DNA from: an uncultured Clostridia bacterium
GTDB lineage: Bacteria > Bacillota > Clostridia > Christensenellales > Borkfalkiaceae
Direction of reading: 5' to 3'
Length of the DNA stretch: 5,372 nt
Assembly: GCA_937920115.1 (NCBI GenBank)
Contig: CALGVF010000157.1
Span: 1 to 5,372, forward strand
The notes beneath the pieces were generated by a model. It was not told the origin of the DNA. It ran no database searches and worked only from the letters and a program-made list of their open reading frames with translations. Both the position numbers and the translations under genes were made by a program. This document shows positions 1-5,372 of this stretch, piece after piece (position 1 is the stretch's first letter; each line of letters begins with the position of its first letter).

Positions 1-816
1 TTCGTAAACGATCTTGCGAACGAAATAGTCGTAAAAGATCTGAGAGACAGTTGGGTTAAATCGGGTTACGGTACTTACGACGGAACGAACTTCAAGTTCG
101 GCAAAAAGTACGTTTACAACACGAACGGTTCGCTTGCGACTTATCAGGGAAATATAAGCGAAGTTACCTACTATACCGAAGAAGTCGACGACAAAGAGGA
201 AGTTCACTTCAACTTCGGAAAGGTTACCGCCGAAAACAAGGATGTATCTTATCTCAAGAACGTTCTCAACGAATACCTCGGCGTATCAGTAGAAATGAAT
301 ACTGCGGTACAGGCGAAAAACGCAGACGGAGAAGAATATAAAACTCTTAACGCAGAAGGCAGAAAGGCTGTAACGAACAACTTTGAAGATATAAAATTCG
401 CGTTCAGCACGGACACGGGCAACTTCAATAAATATCTCGGATATCTGTATTCGCCCCTTACTGCTGCGGACTCTTACGTTCCCGAGTTTGTAACGGCTTG
501 TCAGACGGCAGTCGCAGGCGGGGTGGGTTCGGTCGTAATGTTTATGTCCGAGTCTTACGGTCTCCACGTTCTTATGTGTACCGAAACGGCTAACGACTAC
601 GGTATGTATGCGGACAAGACAGCGTTTAAAGCCGACCTCAACGTTAAGGACAGCGTTGCGTATAACTTCAAGGAAGCGAATGTCGCCTTGATTGAAAGCA
701 CTTACGTTTCTAAGGCTGCCAACACGATAATCAAGAGTTACATTCCAGAAGACGGTAAAGATAATAACTATGTAAAACACTTCAACAAAGTATACAAAGA
801 CCTTATCACCGAATAA
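1..816 (+). CDS. Divergent parvulin-like (PpiC/SurA/PrsA-type) protein, 5'-truncated
   Basis: The reading frame is open from the first base of the window to a tandem TAA TAA stop, giving 271 visible residues; the true start lies upstream, and the internal ATG at 295 has no Shine-Dalgarno site and sits in continuous coding sequence. Window residues about 133-195 follow the second half of a parvulin domain: a Phe-rich strand, a Gly-Asn-Phe...LGY segment (140-148), YVPEF (159-163) where parvulins have a 'mvpeF' helix start, a Gly-Gly turn, and YGLHVLMCTE (186-195), matching the closing strand of Pin1-type domains with its conserved Gly and His. The first half of the domain is not recognisable to me, so catalytic activity is uncertain. 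Known relatives are extracytoplasmic foldases (PrsA is a lipoprotein), but the N-terminal signal is outside the window. The gene ends in a hairpin terminator and converges on the WYL regulator gene. The coding frame is secure; the family call is moderate. Confidence 0.72.
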   Translation, partial: FVNDLANEIVVKDLRDSWVKSGYGTYDGTNFKFGKKYVYNTNGSLATYQGNISEVTYYTEEVDDKEEVHFNFGKVTAENKDVSYLKNVLNEYLGVSVEMNTAVQAKNADGEEYKTLNAEGRKAVTNNFEDIKFAFSTDTGNFNKYLGYLYSPLTAADSYVPEFVTACQTAVAGGVGSVVMFMSESYGLHVLMCTETANDYGMYADKTAFKADLNVKDSVAYNFKEANVALIESTYVSKAANTIIKSYIPEDGKDNNYVKHFNKVYKDLITE

Positions 817-837
817 TAATTTTTCATAAAGACATAA

Positions 838-880
838 AAATGCGGCGAGGTTGTCGAAAATCGACGACCTCGCCGCATTT
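838..880. terminator. Bidirectional hairpin terminator between convergent genes
   Basis: Arms 838-857 and 861-880 pair over 20 bp around an AAA loop; the only irregularity is one position that is G·U in the + transcript and A·C in the - transcript. On the + strand the stem ends in UUU with little further U-tract, 21 nt after the stop of the parvulin-like gene. On the - strand it runs straight into UUUUUAUG, a better tail, and would end transcripts of the WYL regulator about 150 nt past its stop. It most likely serves both convergent genes. Confidence 0.8.
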
Positions 881-949
881 GATAGCCTTGTTCGGATAGT
901 ATTGTTTTTCCTTTTTATGAAAAAATGACAGTAAAAAATCTAATGTTGC

Positions 950-1010
950 TTGCTTTCCCCTTTGGGGAAAGTGGCTCGGAGAGCAAAGCGGTTCCGAGAC
1001 GATAGAGGTC
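950..1010. repeat. Short GC-rich two-hairpin intergenic repeat (dispersed-repeat-like)
   Basis: This block stands out in base composition from its AT-rich flanks. It holds a perfect 8-bp hairpin (953-960 with 964-971, loop TTT) followed by a 6-bp hairpin (975-980 with 993-998, inner GCAAAGC motif) and ends in GATAGAGG. I recall similar short elements, with a C-run/G-run hairpin next to a second small hairpin, scattered between genes in gut Clostridia genomes, where they yield spurious short protein predictions. No clear terminal inverted repeats or target duplication are visible and it encodes no transposase, so it is at most a REP- or MITE-like passenger. A 62-codon open frame on the - strand (824-1012) runs through it and the terminator and is not a real gene. 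Confidence 0.5.
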
Positions 1011-1029
1011 AAAAAACAGTAGTTTGTGG

Positions 1030-1962
1030 CTAATCATTATATAATTCTATAACAGATTTAGCGGCAAGTATAACGTTTTTCTTCAATCTCTCGGGCGAAA
1101 GCACTTTAACTCCGTTTCCGAAACCTAAGAGTTTTGTTATAAGCCAACCGTCAATCGGTAGATCCGCCGACGCTCTGAGTTTTCCGTCTTGGGCGGTGTA
1201 AACCGAGTTCATACCGAGCCATTCCTCGATATCCGAACGGCAAATATCGCTAAGTTCCAACTCTACGTTTTCTCTCGGCAGATTTTTAAACCATTCGCCG
1301 AGGTCGAGAGTGTTTTTAACGTTCGCCCGCGGAACGAAGTCGTTGCTTGTCGTATCGGCGTAAATAATTCTCGTGACTTTGAAAATTCTCAGGTCGTTTC
1401 TGAGTTTGCAGTAGGCGTAAACGTACCAAAGCCCTTGTTTGAGAATTATGAGTTCGGGTTCGATTTCCCTTACGGTTTCCTCGCCCGATTTGTCGCGATA
1501 CTTTATATTTACAGTCTTTTTGTTTTCTATGGCGTTTTCGATTGTGGAAACTACGTTTTTAATATCGTCGTTTCCGTTCCAACTTGAACCGTCGATAATG
1601 AAATGAGAAGAAGAAAGCGAGTTTTTCGACAGGTCGGAATGTTTAAGCGATTTGAGTTTTTCGGTCGCCGAGTCTAATTCCTTGTTGCCGAGTTGTTCGT
1701 TGCACGATTCCAATGTGGCGATAACCGCCTCGAACTCCTTTTCGGACATAAAACAGGCGGGAAGTTTAAAGGAATCGGCTATGTAATACCCGCCGTATCT
1801 CCCCGGTTCGGAGATTAAAGGAATATCCGCAAGGCTTATCGCCGTTAAATATCTTAACGCCGTTCTCGTGGATATATCGAATCTTTTAGCAATGTACGAA
1901 GTCGTCACTTTTTTTCTTGACAAAAGCAAGAAAAGAATTTTAATCATCGTTTCGTATTTCAT
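1030..1962 (-). CDS. HTH-WYL-domain transcriptional regulator (YafY/DeoR-like)
   Basis: A complete 310-residue protein of the usual length for the HTH_11-WYL family, cytoplasmic ligand-responsive DNA-binding regulators. Residues about 5-61 form a winged helix-turn-helix: helices around VTTSYIAKRFDIS, recognition helix STRTALRYLTAIS (31-43) and the wing GRYGGYYI (54-61). A linker region follows (about 70-130). The WYL domain covers about 135-215; the namesake triad is W179-Y180-V181, with the matching basic segment LRIFKVTRI (191-199), known in the family to contribute to the ligand pocket. Residues about 232-310 fit the C-terminal WCX extension, including GWLITKLLGFGNGVKVLSP. The first ATG is chosen because the N-terminus (M-K-then-hydrophobic helix) aligns with family starts and because a promoter sits just before it; there is no Shine-Dalgarno site, so translation is probably leaderless. 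The gene is divergent from the lipoprotein gene, a common layout for a regulator and its target. The ligand is unknown. Some WYL proteins control phage defence, but no defence gene is visible here. Confidence 0.93.
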   Translation of the reverse strand: MKYETMIKILFLLLSRKKVTTSYIAKRFDISTRTALRYLTAISLADIPLISEPGRYGGYYIADSFKLPACFMSEKEFEAVIATLESCNEQLGNKELDSATEKLKSLKHSDLSKNSLSSSHFIIDGSSWNGNDDIKNVVSTIENAIENKKTVNIKYRDKSGEETVREIEPELIILKQGLWYVYAYCKLRNDLRIFKVTRIIYADTTSNDFVPRANVKNTLDLGEWFKNLPRENVELELSDICRSDIEEWLGMNSVYTAQDGKLRASADLPIDGWLITKLLGFGNGVKVLSPERLKKNVILAAKSVIELYND

Positions 1963-1997
1963 AATTATATTATACTTAATACCGCCATTAAAGTCAA
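1963..1997 (-). promoter_or_regulatory. Sigma-A promoter of the WYL regulator gene, predicted leaderless start
   Basis: Read on the - strand there is a -35 box TTGACT (1997-1992), a spacer of exactly 17 bp (1991-1975) and a perfect -10 box TATAAT (1974-1969). Six bases (ATAATT) separate the -10 from the ATG at 1962, so the expected +1, about 7 nt after the -10, falls on the A of the start codon. No ribosome-binding site lies in between, which fits a leaderless mRNA. The transcription start itself is inferred. Confidence 0.82.
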
Positions 1998-2016
1998 ACG
2001 GTAAATTATAACGTTT
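1996..2016. promoter_or_regulatory. Candidate operator: 21-bp imperfect dyad in the divergent promoter region
   Basis: AAACG (1996-2000) and CGTTT (2012-2016) are perfect inverted half-sites with centres 16 bp apart; comparing the 21 bp with its own reverse complement gives 16 matching positions. It overlaps the end of the regulator's -35 box and lies upstream of the lipoprotein gene, so a bound dimer could affect both. Binding by the WYL protein is inference; the AT-rich centre makes some symmetry expected by chance. Confidence 0.35.
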
Positions 2017-2022
2017 TATTAT
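2017..2022 (+). promoter_or_regulatory. Tentative -10 box for the lipoprotein gene
   Basis: TATTAT matches five of six positions of the -10 consensus (an overlapping TATATT lies at 2020-2025) and would give a leader of about 35 nt before the ATG at 2064. No convincing -35 hexamer is found 16-18 bp upstream; the weak TCAAAC at 1994-1999 lies inside the dyad region. The lack of a good -35 could mean an activator is needed, but this is speculative. Confidence 0.3.
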
Positions 2023-2050
2023 ATTTTTGGGACGAAAAGCCCTGAAATGT

Positions 2051-2054
2051 GAGG
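2051..2054 (+). promoter_or_regulatory. Ribosome-binding site that sets the lipoprotein start at 2064
   Basis: GAGG lies 9 nt before the ATG at 2064. The longer reading from a GTG at 2049 would put this site inside the coding sequence, has no site of its own upstream, and would add five residues (MRHKL) before the signal peptide. The ATG is therefore preferred. Confidence 0.75.
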
Positions 2055-2063
2055 CATAAACTT

Positions 2064-3683
2064 ATGAAGAAACTATTTTTTGCGGTTATTTTATTTACGA
2101 TGGCAATAGTTTGTCTTGCCGTCGGAGTCTCGTGTAAAAAGAAGAACGCAGGGGCGAACGACCTTAGCGACTACGAGGAAAGTCTCGAATCAATCGAATC
2201 GAGCGAAACAAAGACAAGCGAATTGTTAAATTCGAGCGATACCGCCGATACGACGGAGAGCGTAAAGGCAAGCGAAGAAACGAGTATTTCCGAAAGCGTT
2301 TCCTCGGAAGCCTCGGCAAGTAACCCCGAAAGCGGTAATTCTTCCGCAACTACCGAGACAACCGAAGCAACCGAAACGCCCGAAAGTTTAGAATCGAGCG
2401 AAGAAACGAAGCCTACGGAATCGACGGGAACGCCCGATTCTTCCGAATCGCCCGCAACGAGCGAAGGCAGTTCGGAAAGCGTAAGCGAAAGCAATTCCGA
2501 AAGCGTTTCGGATAGCGTTGCGAGTTCTTCCGAAAAGTCCGACAGCGAAACCGTTTCTACATCTGAATCTGAAACGGCAACGGGAACAGATACCGAGCCT
2601 GCGACCGACGACCCGTGGGGAGATTCTTCCGAAAGCAGCGAGTCAGCAGACAGCGAGGAACCGTCGGACAGCGGCGACTCTTCCGAAAGCGGCGAGACGG
2701 GTGAAACTGTTAAAACCGTTCTCGATATAGCGAACGGAAACGCGGAAGAATTGACGGTAGAAGCGGGAGAAGTTGAGTTTACCTCGGAATTTTTCTTGAT
2801 ATTGAAAGGTAAAGGCTATACTCATTTCAGGTTTAAAGCGAAGAGCAACGGCGTTGGCGATTATGAATTATCGAACAACAAATACTCGCCTGATAACGGA
2901 GTCGCAGATATAAGGGTAGAAGCGTACAGATTTTTCGATAAGTCTGTTTGTTTGAAGTCGAGCGATGCAACGTATATCCGCATTTACGATTTCGTATTTT
3001 TCAGTAGCGAAGAAACGGAAAATCTGACTTTCGGCGATAACGGCTATTTATGTTACGAAGACGAAGGACTTGTATGTGCCGATTACGGAAGCGGCGACGA
3101 CTACGGTTTCAAGTTTCCCAATAAATACTTTGAATTTGAAAGAAGTATCGAAAACGGCAATGCGGTGGTAACGTATAAGACCTCGGACGGTTATCCCTGC
3201 GGTTTCAAATTAGGGGCATTTGACGATAACGGCAACTTTGCCGGTTTCAACGACGCATCGGGGTTGTCGAGCGATACTTCGATATACATAAGTCGCAAGA
3301 AATTGTCCGAAAAATTCGTAGCGATAAGACCCGCCGACAGAACGCCGATTATATTCAACAAATGCGAACTTGTATATTCGGGAGAATTAAAAGTTAGTCA
3401 ATGTAGACCCGACAAGACAGGGAACGTAATAAACGTTACATATAGCGGCGGTGGAAATGAAACGTTTTATCTGTGTTTGAAGAATGCTAAGAAAGTAAAA
3501 ATCGCCATAGAGACTAAAAGAGGGAAAAATATTGTAATTTTCTTGGATAACGGGGCTTCCTATGGTATGAATGAGACAGACGGGCAATACGAAGCAATGG
3601 TAACTTTATCGAATACGGGCGTTATAAAAATAGTAATAGACGATTGCGAACCTTTCCGTTTACGGTATGAAATAATAAGTTAA
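2064..3683 (+). CDS. Secreted lipoprotein with Ser/Glu/Thr-rich stalk and unknown C-terminal domain
   Basis: A 539-residue protein starting at the ATG with a GAGG site 9 nt upstream. Residues 1-23 are a signal peptide: MKK, a hydrophobic core (4-22), then VGVSC with Cys24 as the likely lipidated residue; glycine at -3 is less usual than Leu/Val, so lipidation is probable, not certain. The mature start (KKKNAGAN) is typical of lipoproteins. Residues about 33-216 are low complexity, dominated by Ser, Glu, Thr, Asp with scattered Pro, Ala and Gly, and strongly acidic: likely an unfolded stalk holding the rest away from the membrane or within the wall. Residues about 217-539 look folded, with alternating hydrophobic beta-type strands, many Gly/Asn turns and eight cysteines; I recognise no family or catalytic motif. 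There is no sortase motif. The final part (about 450-539) looks like a beta-sandwich binding module, a weak inference. It is divergent from the WYL gene and ends at a strong terminator, so it is probably monocistronic. Confidence 0.88.
   Translation: MKKLFFAVILFTMAIVCLAVGVSCKKKNAGANDLSDYEESLESIESSETKTSELLNSSDTADTTESVKASEETSISESVSSEASASNPESGNSSATTETTEATETPESLESSEETKPTESTGTPDSSESPATSEGSSESVSESNSESVSDSVASSSEKSDSETVSTSESETATGTDTEPATDDPWGDSSESSESADSEEPSDSGDSSESGETGETVKTVLDIANGNAEELTVEAGEVEFTSEFFLILKGKGYTHFRFKAKSNGVGDYELSNNKYSPDNGVADIRVEAYRFFDKSVCLKSSDATYIRIYDFVFFSSEETENLTFGDNGYLCYEDEGLVCADYGSGDDYGFKFPNKYFEFERSIENGNAVVTYKTSDGYPCGFKLGAFDDNGNFAGFNDASGLSSDTSIYISRKKLSEKFVAIRPADRTPIIFNKCELVYSGELKVSQCRPDKTGNVINVTYSGGGNETFYLCLKNAKKVKIAIETKRGKNIVIFLDNGASYGMNETDGQYEAMVTLSNTGVIKIVIDDCEPFRLRYEIIS
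2160..2710 (+). repeat. Low-complexity Ser/Glu/Thr-coding tract with short internal duplication
   Basis: This in-frame stretch of the lipoprotein gene is built from recurring SSE, ESSE and SES units. The motif TCTTCCGAA recurs at 2439, 2526, 2625 and 2679. The clearest copy pair is 2619-2642 and 2673-2696, 24 nt each with three mismatches and 54 bp (18 codons) apart, consistent with an old slippage or recombination duplication. Both Ser codon families (AGC and TCN) are mixed, so the tract is not a pure DNA microsatellite. Open frames on the opposite strand here (2164-2349, 2171-2494) follow from the biased composition. Confidence 0.7.
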
Positions 3684-3694
3684 ACAGAGTATCA

Positions 3695-3735
3695 AAAAAG
3701 GCTTTTATTATCTTAAAGATAATAAAAGCCTTTTT
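3695..3735. terminator. Strong bidirectional intrinsic terminator
   Basis: Arms 3695-3712 and 3718-3735 pair perfectly over 18 bp around a TTAAA loop. The stem starts with AAAAA and ends with TTTTT, so the transcript of either strand ends the hairpin in a U-run: UUUUUAAU on +, and UUUUUUGAU on -. It lies 11 nt after the lipoprotein stop and about 65 nt past the permease stop at 3801, so it insulates these two convergent units. Confidence 0.9.
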
Positions 3736-3800
3736 AATATGTGAGACTTGATTAAAACAGATTTGTCCCGATATTAAGTAGTCTATCAATACAAAACGTT

Positions 3801-4601
3801 TCAGCCGTCTTTTTTCATTGTCTTTCCGAATATTATTATCGATAAAATCGCCGTCGCGACAAGATAAACCGCAAGTACTATAACCGAGATAATTCCCGAA
3901 GCGTCGAAAACGTATTTGTTCGGCATCAACGCCGTTTCCGTCGGCGTATGCAATGCCCCTGTTATTATTCTGCCGAGATAAACGGACGGGTAGAACGGTA
4001 AAAATAGGCAAAAAGTCTCGAATTTACCCATAATATCGAGCGGCATCCACGCTCCGCCGAGTATTCCCGAAGCCGAAATAAACACCGAGGTTATCGCGGG
4101 AGCGGACTTGTCGTTTAAAAGGCATCCTACGATTATTCCCGCAAACACGTTTATTAAAAGCATCGGCAAAGATTCGAGAAATATAAACAGACAACTTGCA
4201 AACGAAATGTACGGCGAAGAGCATATAAGCGACAAAATATATCCCGAAAAGATACATATAATTATCTGAATAACTCCGCAGACAAACGACGGCAAGGCGT
4301 AACCTATTACGAAGTCGCTTCTCTTCATAGGCGAAACGTACAGCCTTTTAAGCAGAGAAGTGGTCTTGTCTTTCGAGACGAGCAGACATTCGCAAAGCAT
4401 AATAAACGACAGAGAAAAGGTCGTTATCCCGGGGATAAGCGACGGAAAATCGAAAGTCGCGGTCGCCGCACCCGAAAAATGATTTATTATCGAAAACAAC
4501 GCGAGCATAACGACGGGAAACGCTAAACAGAAAATGTACACGACGGGGTCTCTCGTAATCTCTTTGATGTTTCTTTTAGCAAACGACAAACATTTTTTCA
4601 T
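3801..4601 (-). CDS. ABC-2 type transporter permease
   Basis: A 266-residue integral membrane protein, normal length for single-domain ABC-2 permeases of DrrB/YadH-like exporters. About six membrane spans are visible: residues 20-40, 55-75, 98-126, 134-161, 168-187 and 236-258. A cytoplasmic Lys/Arg-rich loop TTSLLKRLYVSPMKRSDF (80-97) sits where the family has its coupling segment ('tLkRLlvsP'), expected to contact the ATPase. ASGILGGAWMPLDIMG (177-192) matches the family's conserved re-entrant segment before the last span. The start codon overlaps the ATPase stop as ATGA, and GGAGG at 4613-4609 lies 7 nt upstream inside the ATPase gene, so translation is coupled and the subunits should be made together. 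The complex is probably a dimer of this protein plus two ATPases. Known relatives export drugs, antibiotics, polysaccharides or lipids; the substrate cannot be told here. Confidence 0.92.
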   Translation of the reverse strand: MKKCLSFAKRNIKEITRDPVVYIFCLAFPVVMLALFSIINHFSGAATATFDFPSLIPGITTFSLSFIMLCECLLVSKDKTTSLLKRLYVSPMKRSDFVIGYALPSFVCGVIQIIICIFSGYILSLICSSPYISFASCLFIFLESLPMLLINVFAGIIVGCLLNDKSAPAITSVFISASGILGGAWMPLDIMGKFETFCLFLPFYPSVYLGRIITGALHTPTETALMPNKYVFDASGIISVIVLAVYLVATAILSIIIFGKTMKKDG

Positions 4602-5314
4602 ACTTCACCCTCCGCAATTTTAATGAACGCGTCCTCAAAATCGTTCGTTTTCGCAATCTTTTTCAGTTCTTCGCAAGTTCCCGCAGCCATTACGTTGCCT
4701 TTCGCCATTATCGCGACTTTATCGCATAGTGCCTCCGCCTCTTCGAGGTAATGCGTGGTCAGAATAATGGTAATTTTTCCTTTCATCGAGCGTATTATTT
4801 TCCACAGTTCCCGCCTTGCGATAACGTCAAGACCTAAGGTCGGCTCGTCGAGGAAAAGTATTTTCGGCTTCGATATAAGCCCTATCGCGATTGAAAGTCG
4901 TCTTTTCCATCCGCCCGAAAGCGTTTTTGCCTTTTGGCGAAGAACCTCGTCCAAATCGAACGATTTTACAATATTATTTATGTGATTTTCGTCGGTGATT
5001 CCGTATATTTCCGCAAAAAATTTAAGATTTTCTTCCACCGTCAGGTTCGGGGCGACAGCCGTTTCCTGTGGCGATACGTCGGTGATTTCCTTTACTTTAT
5101 CGGGGTTTTCGCTTATCTCGAAGCCGCCGACAAAGGCTTTTCCGCTCGTCGGAACGCTTAAACACGTGAGCATTTTTATAAGAGTGGTTTTGCCCGCTCC
5201 GTTCACGCCTAAAAGTCCGAAAAGCGATTTTTCTTCGATTTGAAGATTAACGCTGTTCACGGCGGCTAAATCGCCGTATTTTTTAACAAGATTTTTAGTC
5301 TCTATATCGTACAT
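4598..5314 (-). CDS. ABC transporter ATP-binding protein (DrrA/CcmA-like exporter ATPase)
   Basis: A 238-residue cytoplasmic nucleotide-binding subunit that powers the permease encoded immediately downstream. All motifs are intact and in order: Walker A GVNGAGKT (36-43), Q-loop Gln83 in SPQE, signature LSGGW (132-136) followed by KRRLS, Walker B ILFLDEP (152-158) with Glu157 as catalytic base, D-loop GLD (161-163) and switch His188 in TTHYLEEAE. TTHYLEEAE and LSGGxKRR are typical of the ABC-2 exporter ATPase class (DrrA, NodI, CcmA). The length is at the short end of the class: after the ATPase core there are only about 40 residues, with no long C-terminal extension. The start is fixed by AAAGGAG (5328-5322) with GGAG 7 nt before the ATG. 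The stop overlaps the permease start by 4 bp. No promoter is visible in the 58 bases upstream, so it may be transcribed with an earlier gene. Confidence 0.95.
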   Translation of the reverse strand: MYDIETKNLVKKYGDLAAVNSVNLQIEEKSLFGLLGVNGAGKTTLIKMLTCLSVPTSGKAFVGGFEISENPDKVKEITDVSPQETAVAPNLTVEENLKFFAEIYGITDENHINNIVKSFDLDEVLRQKAKTLSGGWKRRLSIAIGLISKPKILFLDEPTLGLDVIARRELWKIIRSMKGKITIILTTHYLEEAEALCDKVAIMAKGNVMAAGTCEELKKIAKTNDFEDAFIKIAEGEV

Positions 5315-5321
5315 TTTATTT

Positions 5322-5328
5322 CTCCTTT
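5322..5328 (-). promoter_or_regulatory. Shine-Dalgarno site of the ABC ATPase gene
   Basis: On the - strand AAAGGAG ends 7 nt before the ATG at 5314, an optimal distance. It overlaps the TAA of a possible upstream reading frame at 5329-5327, an arrangement common inside operons. Confidence 0.8.
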
Positions 5329-5372
5329 AGCCGATAAAAGCCCCAACCGAACCCGCCTCTAAGCCGTCTTTT
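5327..5372 (-). CDS. Possible 3' end of an upstream operon gene (window edge)
   Basis: On the - strand one frame is open from the window edge to TAA at 5329-5327, reading KDGLEAGSVGAFIG, and stops 12 nt before the ATPase start with its stop codon overlapping the ribosome-binding site. A second frame is also open, reaching a TAA at 5318-5316, so the sequence alone does not prove coding. In favour of the first frame, its AAAAGACGGCT run is identical, in the same frame, to the last codons of the permease gene (3803-3813), as if a related permease lay upstream. Only 14 residues are visible; identity is unknown. Confidence 0.28.
   Translation of the reverse strand, partial: KDGLEAGSVGAFIG

Noticed and set aside
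286..780. 164-codon open frame on the - strand opposite the parvulin-like gene
   Set aside because: It is antisense to a frame open across the whole region with family resemblance; it has no ribosome-binding site and an unconvincing composition.
901..930. AT-rich hairpin-like stretch (TTTTT...AAAAA) as a second terminator
   Set aside because: The stem is short and purely A-T, with no GC pairs; it would not be stable.
824..1012. 62-codon open frame on the - strand between the two convergent genes
   Set aside because: It runs through the GC-rich repeat and both arms of the terminator hairpin; repeats of this kind commonly produce such spurious reading frames.
1189..1587. 132-codon + strand open frame inside the WYL regulator gene
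   Set aside because: It is a shadow of a complete gene with recognisable HTH and WYL domains on the other strand.
2049..2063. Upstream GTG start for the lipoprotein
   Set aside because: It has no ribosome-binding site, and the GAGG at 2051-2054 is correctly placed for the ATG at 2064 instead.
2171..2494. 107-codon Ser/Leu/Val-rich open frame on the - strand
   Set aside because: It is the reverse complement of the Ser/Glu tract of the lipoprotein; biased codons keep the opposite strand open.
1030..3683. WYL gene plus lipoprotein as a CapW/BrxR-type phage-defence locus
   Set aside because: WYL regulators do control some defence systems, but no nuclease, methylase, cyclase, effector or other defence gene is visible, and the neighbour is an ordinary exported lipoprotein.
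3736..3800. Gap between the terminator and the permease stop searched for a small RNA or second hairpin
   Set aside because: I see no promoter, stable stem or reading frame in it.
4598..5314. LSGGW signature of the ATPase as an inactivating change
   Set aside because: The fifth position of the ABC signature varies (Q, M, E, W) among exporter ATPases, and all catalytic residues are intact.

Overview
The window looks like chromosomal DNA of a low-to-moderate GC, Gram-positive-type anaerobe, most likely an uncultured gut member of the Clostridia. The clues are strong Shine-Dalgarno sites of the AAAGGAG/GGAGGG type, a lipoprotein with a KKK start to its mature part, a WYL-type regulator, a DrrA-like ABC pair, and a short GC-rich intergenic repeat of a style I associate with gut Clostridia genomes. 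The taxonomic call is inference; no rRNA or marker gene is present.

Layout. (1) Positions 1-816 (+) hold the 3' part of a gene cut by the window edge; its C-terminal half resembles a divergent parvulin (PpiC/SurA/PrsA-type) peptidyl-prolyl isomerase domain. (2) Positions 817-1029 are intergenic, with a 20-bp hairpin that can serve as a two-way terminator and a small two-hairpin GC-rich repeat. (3) Positions 1030-1962 (-) encode a complete HTH-WYL transcriptional regulator. It has a near-consensus promoter so close to the ATG that the mRNA should be leaderless. (4) Positions 1963-2063 form a short divergent control region with a 21-bp imperfect dyad touching the regulator's -35 box. (5) Positions 2064-3683 (+) encode a lipoprotein with a long Ser/Glu/Thr-rich stalk and a C-terminal domain I do not recognise. 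(6) Positions 3684-3800 hold a strong bidirectional terminator. (7) Positions 4598-5314 and 3801-4601 (-) form an ABC exporter operon, ATPase then permease, translationally coupled by an ATGA overlap. (8) The last 58 bases are the leader of that operon and may include the tail of a further upstream gene.

How the genes may work together. The regulator and the lipoprotein are divergently transcribed from about 100 bp, so the WYL protein plausibly controls itself and perhaps the lipoprotein in response to a ligand bound by its WYL domain; this is inference from arrangement. The ABC exporter is insulated from that pair by a terminator and reads as a separate unit. Nothing in the window amounts to a demonstrable new multi-gene system. 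The least explained items are the stalked lipoprotein and the regulator's leaderless promoter with its adjacent dyad.
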